From: an archaeon
Lineage (GTDB): Archaea; Asgardarchaeota; Hermodarchaeia; Hermodarchaeales; Hermodarchaeaceae
Assembly (NCBI GenBank): GCA_016550485.1
Contig: JABXGV010000179.1
Location: 1 to 14,337, forward strand
Direction: 5' to 3'
Length of the DNA stretch: 14,337 nt
The notes under the pieces were generated by a model. It did not search any database. It worked only from the letters and a program-made list of their open reading frames with translations, and was not told the origin of the DNA. The position numbers and the translations under genes are program-made. The stretch's first letter is position 1. Each line of letters opens with the position of its first letter. Below are positions 1-7,477 of this stretch, piece after piece.

Positions 1-1764
1 ACAGGTGTAAGCACCCGTAACGGCGATGATTGGGACCCCAGAGGCCCCTACGTAGACAGTCTTATCTTCCAAGTCATCACGGGAGCAGACGTGCAAGTAG
101 CTGCGTTAATCGCAGGCGACATCGATTGCCTTGCGGACAACGTTGAAGCAAGTTACATCGATGAGCTGGCGGCTAACCCGAACATCGAAGTAACGCAGAC
201 TGAGCGCCTTGGCTTTGGCTTCATGGCCATTAACTGCCAGCGCTACCCATGGACCTACGCAGAGTTCCGACGTGCCCTGGCCTTTGCTGCTGACAAGTAC
301 GAGGTCGCCACTATCATGTGGGAGGGTCTCGGATTTGCTCTCGACATCCCGGTCCCTGCTTCCTGTGGTGTGTGGCACAATGATGCTACCACTCCTAGCT
401 ACAAGGACCCACAAGTAGCAGCAGCCCAGGCAGAGCTAGCCGCTGCTGGCTTTATCGACTTGGACGGTGACGGATACGTTGAGGCACCCAACGGTGACCA
501 AATCAACTTCCGACCCATGTACTCCATTGAGGCTCCTCAGTGGGGCGCTGCGATGACCTCACAGACACCCTACTGGGACGCTGCTGGTATCCGGGTAACC
601 CCGATGCCAGTCGCCTTCAACACCCTACTGGACATTGTCTACACCATTCCGCGCAACTACGACGGCGCTAACTACGCCTTCGGTGTGTCACCGAACCCAC
701 TAGCCCTACAGAACTTCATCACTGACGAAATCGCCAACCCAGAAGGCAACATGCTTAACTGGGCAAACCCTGACTACGATCTACAAGTAGATATCATGAT
801 GAATGACCCTGACTACGCTGATGTCCTTACTGCTGCGCACACAGCACAGCAGATCTTCGCTGAAGAGGTACCCATGCTTGTCTGGTACAGCAACTGGGAA
901 GTCAACGCCTACCGAACTGACCAGTTCGAGGGCTTCGTTCCTATTCCTGGTTGGGGTATCGGTCCGATGAACCGCTGGACTCCTCGTCTGGTCAGACTGA
1001 AGGAGGGTCAGGCTGAACGTGATCCCGTTACAGGCTGTGGTGGTACATTCCACACCATTATCTCCTCAGCCATGGACAGCCAGAACCCACTCACCTCTAC
1101 AAGCGTCTACGGTGGCTATCCGCTCAGCCAAGTCTACTCCTCACTTACCGGTATGAACGACGATGAGCACCAGCCCACCAAGAACAACGGTGGACTCGCC
1201 TACGATTGGACCAGTGAAGAAGTACTCCTTCCAGGAGGCGCTGAGGGTATGAAGTTCACCTATACCCTCTTCGACAACGCTAGCTGGCACGACTTGGGTG
1301 GCGCAGCCGGTGGTAAAGTCACTGCTGATGACGTTGAATTCAGCTACAACTACATCCTCGACCACAACATTCCCACCTACTCTGCGAGCATCCCCTATCT
1401 GAACTCCTGTACCGCCATCGACGACACCCATGTGGAGATCATCACCAACGGCCGCAGCTACTGGGCCTTCGACTTGACCCGTGGCTGGACAATCCTACCC
1501 GAGCACATCTGGGGTGGTATCGTTAGTCCAGTGACCTTCACTAACCCACTCCCGGTCGGTTCTGGTCCCTTCGCCTGGTACCGCCGAATCGAGGGTGAAT
1601 ACGTGGAGCTCCACTTCTGGGAGTACTACCACAAGGGTATCTCAGGTCACGCACCACCAGAAGAAGTAGCAGGTGCCTCATACCTGCCAATCTACATCAT
1701 TGTTGGTGTGGTCGTCATCATCGTCGTCCTGCTAGGCTCCGTCTGGTATCTACGCAGGAAGTAG
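1..1764 (+). CDS. Family 5 (OppA/DppA-like) solute-binding protein, membrane-anchored, 5' partial
   Basis: The frame is open from base 1, so the gene begins upstream; the GTG at 91 is internal. It is an extracellular substrate-binding protein of the peptide/nickel ABC-importer type (SBP_bac_5). Visible residues 1 to about 335 match the second half of such a domain: a VAALIAGDIDCL segment, an FRRALAFAADKYEV helix and a DLDGDGYVEAP loop. Residues about 347-548 then match the first half of a second domain: NPLTSTSVYGG, FDNASWHD, KVTADDVEFSYNYI, and a VGSGPF motif followed by W and E/Y residues. The protein ends with a hydrophobic helix (about 561-584) and a YLRRK tail, so it is probably held on the outer face of the membrane. 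No permease or ATPase of an importer lies nearby. The family call is firm; the ligand is unknown. Confidence 0.88.
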   Translation, partial: TGVSTRNGDDWDPRGPYVDSLIFQVITGADVQVAALIAGDIDCLADNVEASYIDELAANPNIEVTQTERLGFGFMAINCQRYPWTYAEFRRALAFAADKYEVATIMWEGLGFALDIPVPASCGVWHNDATTPSYKDPQVAAAQAELAAAGFIDLDGDGYVEAPNGDQINFRPMYSIEAPQWGAAMTSQTPYWDAAGIRVTPMPVAFNTLLDIVYTIPRNYDGANYAFGVSPNPLALQNFITDEIANPEGNMLNWANPDYDLQVDIMMNDPDYADVLTAAHTAQQIFAEEVPMLVWYSNWEVNAYRTDQFEGFVPIPGWGIGPMNRWTPRLVRLKEGQAERDPVTGCGGTFHTIISSAMDSQNPLTSTSVYGGYPLSQVYSSLTGMNDDEHQPTKNNGGLAYDWTSEEVLLPGGAEGMKFTYTLFDNASWHDLGGAAGGKVTADDVEFSYNYILDHNIPTYSASIPYLNSCTAIDDTHVEIITNGRSYWAFDLTRGWTILPEHIWGGIVSPVTFTNPLPVGSGPFAWYRRIEGEYVELHFWEYYHKGISGHAPPEEVAGASYLPIYIIVGVVVIIVVLLGSVWYLRRK

Positions 1765-1794
1765 CTGGTAGAAGACTAAACTCGTATCCTATTA

Positions 1795-1833
1795 GGTGTC
1801 GGTGACCCCGACACCTCTCCTTTCTTTTTTTCC
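1795..1833 (+). terminator. Hairpin plus T-tract terminator after the solute-binding protein gene
   Basis: A perfect 8-bp stem, GGTGTCGG (1795-1802) pairing with CCGACACC (1808-1815) around a 5-nt loop, is followed by pyrimidine/T-rich sequence including a run of seven T. It starts 31 bases after the stop codon. The T-rich tail suits archaeal termination, and the stem resembles a bacterial intrinsic terminator. Confidence 0.75.
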
Positions 1834-1859
1834 AATCTTTGCGGCTGACTAGAAAATAC

Positions 1860-1889
1860 ACATTCCTTTTCAATCTCGTAGAGGAATGT
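1860..1889. promoter_or_regulatory. Inverted repeat upstream of the presenilin-like gene, possible operator
   Basis: ACATTCCT (1860-1867) and AGGAATGT (1882-1889) form a perfect 8-bp inverted repeat separated by 14 bases, about 60-90 bases before the ATG at 1951. It could be a dimeric regulator site or an RNA hairpin. A smaller 5-bp inverted repeat (1919-1934) lies closer to the start. The function is inferred only from position and symmetry. Confidence 0.3.
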
Positions 1890-1950
1890 TTCATGTTCTG
1901 CAGTTGCCTGTTTCAAAAGGTTTTAGTGTAAACCAACGGACGTACCTATC

Positions 1951-2844
1951 ATGGACGATAAAGTAGATCTCGGATTGCGACAAACACTGGTGTATCTTAT
2001 CCTACCAGCACTTGCTATGCTAATATCCTTCTTGATTACATCACTAGTGGTTACGGCGAACCCCTACCTCTATGGGATTACCCTACCCACAAGGGAAGGG
2101 CTAATTGAAGAAGTAATATCCATGTTAGTGATAGGCATAGTAGGGGCAATTGCAACAGCTGCAACATTTCTAGCCTTTAAGCGCGGAGGAGAATTACTAG
2201 ACCGCTTGATAATAGGGGCATTCCTTTCACCAGTCTTCTTTCTGCTCTGCATCTTTTTAGGCCAATCAAGACTCCTTATTCTTTCTTTTCAAGCCGGAGG
2301 GAATATCATCTTTTCAATTATCTCCTTGATATCCATCTTCTTTGCCATGATGGCCATCGCGTTAATTATCTCTGACGCAATGGGACCCGGTGGACGGAAT
2401 GCGGTATTTGGGCTCTACGGTATCATACTTGGAGTGTTCCTAGCCACCTTCCCTTGGTTTTCTTCACTTTCTTTGATTATCGTCTTGTCCGCAGCTGACA
2501 CCTTTTTTGCGAGAAAGCTAGGTTCTATTGTCATTCACGCTGACCCTCGTTCCATCTCAAGGGGCGCCTTCGTCTTTGTAATAGGGGACATGATGATTGG
2601 CATTGGAGACCTTGTTATCTACTCCGCTCTTGCCGCATATGCGGTTCGCTTCTTTGGACCTATTATAGGTGTGTGTACAATCGTCGCGGTGCTTGTTGGA
2701 TGTATTATTAACACCCGACTTATTGCACGAAACCCCAACCGAATCTTGCCAGGCCTTCCCCTTCCGCTCCTCTGTGCGCTAGTGCCAATACTATTCAGCC
2801 TTTACCAAATAACGCTTCTAGGGCTTATACTCCCAGCCCCGTAA
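1951..2844 (+). CDS. Presenilin / signal-peptide-peptidase-like GxGD intramembrane aspartyl protease
   Basis: This is a 297-residue protein made almost entirely of hydrophobic segments, with about eight or nine predicted membrane helices. The diagnostic element is GIGD (residues 217-220) inside a helix and followed by LVIYSAL; this is the GxGD motif of presenilins and signal peptide peptidases. The preceding helix carries a second membrane aspartate (D183, in SAADTFF) in the place of the YD motif. Near the C-terminus, P267-G-L-P270 sits where the family has its PAL motif. Together these fit the archaeal presenilin homologue family (PF06550 type), which cleaves peptide bonds within membrane helices. 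Two points are atypical: the tyrosine of YD is alanine, and PAL reads PGL. The ATG start has no strong Shine-Dalgarno. The gene stands alone, and its substrate cannot be read from the context. Confidence 0.78.
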   Translation: MDDKVDLGLRQTLVYLILPALAMLISFLITSLVVTANPYLYGITLPTREGLIEEVISMLVIGIVGAIATAATFLAFKRGGELLDRLIIGAFLSPVFFLLCIFLGQSRLLILSFQAGGNIIFSIISLISIFFAMMAIALIISDAMGPGGRNAVFGLYGIILGVFLATFPWFSSLSLIIVLSAADTFFARKLGSIVIHADPRSISRGAFVFVIGDMMIGIGDLVIYSALAAYAVRFFGPIIGVCTIVAVLVGCIINTRLIARNPNRILPGLPLPLLCALVPILFSLYQITLLGLILPAP

Positions 2845-2871
2845 TTTTTGACGTTAATTTTTAGCGAATGG

Positions 2872-2884
2872 GAAAACCTATATT
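2872..2884 (+). promoter_or_regulatory. Archaeal BRE/TATA-like promoter for the small GTPase gene
   Basis: An A-rich GAAAAC element (2872-2877) precedes CTATATT (2878-2884). About 25 bases downstream would put transcription start near 2905-2908, giving a leader of only about 10 bases before the TTG at 2916. No Shine-Dalgarno is visible there, which agrees with a near-leaderless transcript. A second TATA-like TATAAT sits at 2893-2898. Confidence 0.45.
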
Positions 2885-2915
2885 CTTCCTTGTATAATGA
2901 GGCGCTTGGGCTACC

Positions 2916-3494
2916 TTGTCAAAATTACCCTCGACGGACATCCACGAGCAAATCACTGTTGAAGCAAGTTATGGCTTGAAAGTTTGTATGATGGGCGATG
3001 GACATGTCGGAAAGACCTCCCTTGTCCTCCGATACACGCAGAACGCTTTTTCGCCTGATTATAAACAATCGCTGGGCGCCAGCTTCGCTGTACAAACAAT
3101 AGATCTCAAAGGTAAGCAGATCAAACTCGTCGTCTGGGACATCGCCGGTCAGCCAACATTTCACCAAGTTCGAAGGCATTATTATATTGGTGCTCATGGG
3201 GCGCTTCTTGTCTTCGACCTTACAAGTCCTGCAACCTTTATGTCATTGGAGAATTGGATCATTGATTTCCGGCGCGTGGTTCCTGAAGGGAAAATTGTAC
3301 TTGTAGGAAACAAAGTGGATTTGGAAGATAAACGCTTGGTCCCCCGTGAAGCTGCTGAAATGCTAGAGAAATGGTGGAAAATTCCTTATATCGAAACTTC
3401 AGCGGCAACCGCTTATGGGGTCTCAGAGGCCTTCCTGAAACTAGCCGCATCTGCATTAAGGCAGCTGGCAAGGGATGACTCGCAGCGTCCATAA
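2916..3494 (+). CDS. Rab/Ras-like small GTPase
   Basis: This is a 192-residue Ras-superfamily GTPase, a molecular switch cycling between GTP and GDP. All nucleotide-binding motifs are present: G1 GDGHVGKTS (27-35), G3 WDIAGQ (74-79, with the catalytic Gln), G4 NKVD (132-135) and G5 ETSA (160-163). The switch I region (46-57) aligns with the Rab TIGVDF motif but reads SLGASF, so the usual Mg-coordinating Thr is Ser52. The C-terminus ends RDDSQRP with no cysteine, so it cannot be prenylated the way eukaryotic Rab or Ras proteins are. A 20-residue extension precedes the first strand. The start is TTG, preceded by a TATA-like box and no Shine-Dalgarno. Neighbours are a presenilin-like protease upstream and a convergent NfeD-like gene. 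The family is certain; the cellular role is unknown. Confidence 0.93.
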   Translation: MSKLPSTDIHEQITVEASYGLKVCMMGDGHVGKTSLVLRYTQNAFSPDYKQSLGASFAVQTIDLKGKQIKLVVWDIAGQPTFHQVRRHYYIGAHGALLVFDLTSPATFMSLENWIIDFRRVVPEGKIVLVGNKVDLEDKRLVPREAAEMLEKWWKIPYIETSAATAYGVSEAFLKLAASALRQLARDDSQRP

Positions 3495-3551
3495 CTGCCA
3501 ATGTTAATGTGTTCAGCATTCTCGCGCCAAGCTGATAGACGTGCTTACAGG

Positions 3552-4010
3552 TTATGTGTTGCGTAGAAGGGGAGCAACTCGAAGAACAAGCCCTTGTAAC
3601 GCGGTTACTCGTAGTGACTCTCCCTTTGACACTTTCACTTCAGCCAGAGCCCGCCAGGTTTCACCTTGAACCCGAATCATTCCCTCCCAGCGATTAGGAC
3701 TCCTTTGTCGAAAATCTTCCAGTGCTATCGCTGTTTTTCCCACCAGAGAATCTTCAACCGGCAATCTCCTACTAGTCGAGTAAAGATGGATTTTTACAAT
3801 TGTGAAGATGGCTAGTCCAATTGAAACACAAATAACACCAGGAATGAGCAGAAGGGGAAAGAAGAAGCTCAAAACAAGAAACGCCACTATACCAATCACC
3901 GCCTCTTCTATTACACTAAATATAATGAACCCAAGAAGACTACGGCGTGATTCCTTCAATGGTGCTGTCGCGTCTTCCTCTTGATTAGTTGATTCGCTCT
4001 TACTCACCAA
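3552..4010 (-). CDS. NfeD-like membrane protein with C-terminal OB-fold domain
   Basis: This is a 152-residue protein. A polar, acidic N-terminus (1-23) is followed by two membrane helices (about 26-50 and 53-77) and a soluble domain (about 88-148) starting LVGKTAIALEDF, then WEGMIRVQGETWRA and LRVTALQGLVLRV. That pattern matches the NfeD C-terminal OB fold, which in characterised proteins works with SPFH/stomatin-type membrane scaffolds and sometimes with a serine protease. No stomatin gene or protease domain is present here, so this is a stand-alone short form. The TTG start has an AAAGGAG Shine-Dalgarno about 6 bases upstream; the next codon is GTG (4007-4005) and would also fit. It converges on the GTPase gene across 57 bases. 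Confidence 0.78.
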   Translation of the reverse strand: MVSKSESTNQEEDATAPLKESRRSLLGFIIFSVIEEAVIGIVAFLVLSFFFPLLLIPGVICVSIGLAIFTIVKIHLYSTSRRLPVEDSLVGKTAIALEDFRQRSPNRWEGMIRVQGETWRALAEVKVSKGESLRVTALQGLVLRVAPLLRNT

Positions 4011-4062
4011 TCTTAACTCCTTTAAGCTAGTGAAATGGTCATGTACTACTGGTGACCCATCG

Positions 4063-4107
4063 GTTTAATTAGTTCCGTGTAGAGGTTATTTCAGTTCACA
4101 TGGAGGT
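4063..4107 (+). promoter_or_regulatory. TATA-like promoter and strong ribosome-binding site of the M20 peptidase gene
   Basis: GTTTAATTA (4063-4071) is a plausible TATA box, placing transcription start near 4090-4095. GGAGGT (4102-4107) lies 8 bases before the TTG at 4116 and decides that start. The motif ATGGAGGTATT recurs before the WD40 gene. Confidence 0.5.
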
Positions 4108-4115
4108 ATTATTAA

Positions 4116-5336
4116 TTGCCTGCCAAAAGCTTGCAATTCGAGTTAGAACTATTAAATAAGCTGGTTGAAATCAACACAACCGTGACAAGCGATTCACGGC
4201 GCGGGTACGTGGAGTGCTCTGAGCTAATTAGGCTAGAGGCTCAACGGCTCGGGTTGGGAACCGAGATTCTAGATGGTCGAGGCGTGACCGTGGATGGTGA
4301 GCCGCGACCAAATGTAGTTGTTAGCCTTGACGGCTCTTCTGATGTGGAAATACTTCTCTTAACTCATATGGACGTGGTTCCAGCTCAGCCCTCGCAATGG
4401 CAAACAGATCCTTTCAAGTTGGCGGTGAAAGGAACTAGGGCTTATGGTCGTGGCGCTGCAGACTGCAAGTCAAACATCGTCGCGGCATTGAGTGCCATGG
4501 GGGAACTCGTAAAGGAAGAACCTGAAATTAACTTAAAGTTAATCGTAACAGTTGACGAAGAGATAGGGGGCCGCGCTGGAATAGGCTACCTTTTCAACGA
4601 CGTTGGTATCAGTGGAACCGCAGCTGTCGTCCTAGATAGTGCCCCCAACTACATCAGCATTGGGGCGAGTGGGGCGCTCTGGGGACGCTTGCTAATCAAA
4701 GGGCGAAGTGGACATAGCGGATACCCAGAAAAAGCCGATAACGCCATCTACCTAGCTACCAAATATATTGAGAAATTAAAACGGTATCATCGCATAGCGG
4801 CTCGTATCAAAAGTAAATTGCGTGCACCGCCTGGTGCACCCTATTCACGGGTGCACGGGCGCTTCTCAGTGACGATGATTAAGGCCTGGAAGAAAGAGAA
4901 CATCATCCCAGGAGAATGTGAAATACGATTCGATCGACGTTTAATTCCAGAGGAAAGTACCGAGCAAGCCCAAAGAGACCTATGGACTTTCATGGATGAA
5001 CTCGCTAAAGCCCAAGAGATTTCGATAGACGAGTTCGAAATCATCAACACGCTAAACGGCTACTACACCGACGCAAAACATCCCTTCGTACGGCTGTTCG
5101 CAAAGCTAGCAGGGAATGTAACCCGAGAAAAACTTCCCATTGCCGCAGACCTAGGAGGTAATGATGGAGGACTTCTAGCAGAAGCAGGGTTACCAGTCGT
5201 AAGCTACGGTACAATCCGAGATGACACACAATACCATTCAAAGGACGAGTTTGTACATCTAAAGGATATCCAAACCGTTAGAGATGTAGTAGCTGCCCTC
5301 GGGAAGAGCCCCGCAACACAATTCTCACCGAAATAA
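4116..5336 (+). CDS. M20-family zinc metallopeptidase (ArgE/DapE/CPG2-like)
   Basis: This 406-residue protein is in the family of acetylornithine deacetylase, succinyl-diaminopimelate desuccinylase and carboxypeptidase G2, which hydrolyse amide bonds with two zinc ions. Visible sites are the metal His in HMDVVP (84-89), the bridging Asp116 in GRGAADCKSN (111-120), the catalytic/metal glutamates of VDEEIGG (E148, E149), Asp174 in VVLDS, and a C-terminal His374 in YHSKDEF. The dimerisation-domain signature SGHSGYPEKADNA is at 198-210. The length is normal for the family. The TTG start is supported by GGAGGT 8 bases upstream. Substrate cannot be assigned: Cys replaces the usual Met in GRGxxDMKG, and no arginine or lysine biosynthesis genes are adjacent. 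It may be an amino-acid deacylase or a di-/aminopeptidase. It appears to be a single-gene unit. Confidence 0.88.
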   Translation: MPAKSLQFELELLNKLVEINTTVTSDSRRGYVECSELIRLEAQRLGLGTEILDGRGVTVDGEPRPNVVVSLDGSSDVEILLLTHMDVVPAQPSQWQTDPFKLAVKGTRAYGRGAADCKSNIVAALSAMGELVKEEPEINLKLIVTVDEEIGGRAGIGYLFNDVGISGTAAVVLDSAPNYISIGASGALWGRLLIKGRSGHSGYPEKADNAIYLATKYIEKLKRYHRIAARIKSKLRAPPGAPYSRVHGRFSVTMIKAWKKENIIPGECEIRFDRRLIPEESTEQAQRDLWTFMDELAKAQEISIDEFEIINTLNGYYTDAKHPFVRLFAKLAGNVTREKLPIAADLGGNDGGLLAEAGLPVVSYGTIRDDTQYHSKDEFVHLKDIQTVRDVVAALGKSPATQFSPK

Positions 5337-5493
5337 GGTGAAACTGGTTTACCCTTCCACTAGTCCGCTAAGCTAATAAACACATTCACAAAGAACATTG
5401 CTGAACACTGTAGCCGAAAACACCCCTAGACCTGAAAGTACCAGCGAGGACCTTAACAGCGCGAAGATGTTTCCTTCGAGTTTACAAACATTT

Positions 5494-5530
5494 AAGGCAG
5501 GATAGCCTTTCCTGTAAAACTACAGGTTTT
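5494..5530 (+). promoter_or_regulatory. Two tandem inverted repeats upstream of top6B
   Basis: The 227-base gap before top6B holds two adjacent small hairpins. The first is AAGGC/GCCTT with a 6-base loop (5494-5509). The second is CCTGTA/TACAGG with an AAAC loop (5511-5526) followed by TTTT. A TATA-like CATTTAAGG lies just before them (around 5489), so the hairpins fall near the predicted transcription start. They could be operator half-sites or weak RNA structures. Nothing else recognisable lies in 5337-5563. Confidence 0.28.
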
Positions 5531-5563
5531 GGTCGGCAGAAAACGGAATGCAAGGTAACCACC

Positions 5564-7477
5564 ATGCCCAAGGAAAAGACAAGCAAGACGTCTCCACGAA
5601 CTGGTGCAACTCGAACGCGATCTCGGAAGAGTGTTATCCAACGAGGCGAAGTCGCCGAGTTCTTTAGGAAGCGCACTCAGCTCGTCGGGTTCTCAATGGA
5701 GCTTCACAAGCACACCCAGTACGTAGCCGAATTCAGTGACAACTCGCTAGACGCCATTGAAACCTATTACTGGAAACAGATCCGGAAGGACAAAACCAAA
5801 GCAGGGCAGCCCATAATTCTCCCAGGCCCCCCCAAAGAAGTGCCATACTCGAGATTGCCTCCTCCTCCAACGAAGATTGGAAAGGGGTCATGGACTGCCT
5901 CCACGATTTCTGCGCGAGTAAAAAGATTGGTGGCACCAATCCGGAACCTCATCAACCATGAGCCAGTCATGCTGATTAACCTACAAGAGCTTGAAAAGCC
6001 TGACATTCTCCCTGACGAGGTGGATGGCCGCAACCTTCAGATGTATTCCTTCGAAGCGCTTGACACAGGTATAGGCATGACAAGACGTGACCTACAGCAA
6101 TTTGGTCTTTACCTCGCGAGTAGTAAGAGCCAGCAGCTAAGGCAAACACGTGGCAGCCAAGGCTTTGGAGCCTCCAGCGCCTTTAGCGACGCACAAAACA
6201 CTACCGGGCGACCGATAATCGTGGCAACCCGGTACCCTTCGGAGCGCCAAGGCCATGTTTCAGTCTTTTTCACAACCGGGAAGAACCAGAAGGAGTATGT
6301 CCTTACTGAAACCAAAGCGCCTCTTTCCTTCACCCATGGAACCTATCTTCAACTCTTTTACTTGAACATACAATATAGGCGAAGCTACGCTGATGAATAT
6401 ATACGCCAAACTTCCTTCCTGAACTCCCATGTCAATATCATTTTCATCGATCCATATGGGAAGATTCACCTTTATCCTCGACGGGTTTCAGAGTTTGTAA
6501 AAGAACCCAGTTATGCAATGCCTCATCCAACTTCAACTAGCATTGGCGATTTCCAAGATCAGATTCGTGACACAAAGCACACCCGGCTAGAGGATTTCCT
6601 GTTAAAGAGCTACTGTCGAATGAGCCAGAAGCGCGCAGAACGCATCATCAAATCCGCCAAGATGCCAAAGGGCGTGAAGCGTCTCAGAATAGGAACTCGA
6701 CCCAAACGCCTCACCCTCGACCAAATCAAGGCACTCTATGCAAGTTTCATCGCCGAGAAGTATTACGCCCCTCCAACCGAAACTGTAGTTCCCGTCGGTG
6801 AGGAGGTTATCAGAAAAACCCTCAAGGAGATTTTCAAGGCCGAATTCGTTGAAGCCACCAGTCGCCCACCCACAAGCAGTAAGGGGCTGGCTTTCGCCGT
6901 TGAAGTTGCCGCCGTTTATGACCCAGACCTCTCCTCCCAATCTGGCGCCGGTGTCCTCTTCCGCTTCGTCAACCGTACTCCCAAACTGCGGGACAACTCT
7001 GACTGCGCAATCTGGAAGGCTGCCGCCTCTGTCAACTGGCGAGCATACAAGGTGGACGCCGGAGCCAACCGGCTACCCACAGGACCCTTCAGGCTTTTTG
7101 CCAACGTAGCAGGACCCTTCGTCCACCTAATCTTCAAAGCCCAATCCAAACAAGCCCTCGCCGAAGATGACATCCTCATACGAGAACTCAAACTGGGCTT
7201 CGAAGAAGTTGGCCGAAAACTCCGCCGCCACATCGCCCAAGTCCTCCAACGCCGAGAAAGAGCACGCCGAGCCGACACCCTACTACGGTACTCCCGGAAA
7301 GTAGCCCAATCAATAATCGCCATCCAAAAATCCGATACCACCATCTCACAAAAACAACTCACCCAACTCCCACAGCGGCTCGAAGCAATCATCATAAAAC
7401 AAGCAGGCGTCAAGCCCTCCGATGACATCGACCAACCATCGGGTGGCCCCGAAGAGGGGGAGGTAACCGCAGAATGA
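5564..7477 (+). CDS. top6B: DNA topoisomerase VI subunit B
   Basis: This 637-residue protein is the ATP-driven gate subunit of type IIB topoisomerase VI, which passes duplexes through double-strand breaks made by subunit A. The GHKL ATPase motifs are E56-F-S-D-N60-SLDA (N box), D167-T-G-I-G-M (G1) and GSQGFGASSAF (197-207, G2). A helix-two-turn-helix-like region follows (about 338-400), then the transducer, with VNRTPKL (469-475), CAIWKAAASVNW (481-492) and VHLIFKAQSK (520-529). K525 is the best candidate for the switch lysine, in a loop shorter than usual. Two things are odd. About 107 residues separate N60 and D167, far more than in characterised enzymes, implying an insertion near 67-150 that includes a proline-rich LPPPPTK. 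There is also a charged C-terminal extension. AAGGT lies 7 bases before the ATG. It overlaps top6A by 4 bases. Confidence 0.95.
   Translation: MPKEKTSKTSPRTGATRTRSRKSVIQRGEVAEFFRKRTQLVGFSMELHKHTQYVAEFSDNSLDAIETYYWKQIRKDKTKAGQPIILPGPPKEVPYSRLPPPPTKIGKGSWTASTISARVKRLVAPIRNLINHEPVMLINLQELEKPDILPDEVDGRNLQMYSFEALDTGIGMTRRDLQQFGLYLASSKSQQLRQTRGSQGFGASSAFSDAQNTTGRPIIVATRYPSERQGHVSVFFTTGKNQKEYVLTETKAPLSFTHGTYLQLFYLNIQYRRSYADEYIRQTSFLNSHVNIIFIDPYGKIHLYPRRVSEFVKEPSYAMPHPTSTSIGDFQDQIRDTKHTRLEDFLLKSYCRMSQKRAERIIKSAKMPKGVKRLRIGTRPKRLTLDQIKALYASFIAEKYYAPPTETVVPVGEEVIRKTLKEIFKAEFVEATSRPPTSSKGLAFAVEVAAVYDPDLSSQSGAGVLFRFVNRTPKLRDNSDCAIWKAAASVNWRAYKVDAGANRLPTGPFRLFANVAGPFVHLIFKAQSKQALAEDDILIRELKLGFEEVGRKLRRHIAQVLQRRERARRADTLLRYSRKVAQSIIAIQKSDTTISQKQLTQLPQRLEAIIIKQAGVKPSDDIDQPSGGPEEGEVTAE

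Noticed and set aside
421..520. An EF-hand or dockerin domain at DLDGDGYVEAP in the solute-binding protein
   Set aside because: A D-x-DGDG loop is common within family 5 solute-binding proteins and appears only once here.
7081..7150. Loss of the Top6B switch lysine
   Set aside because: A one-gap alignment recovers K525 in a VHLxxK context, so loss is not established; reported only as an altered loop.
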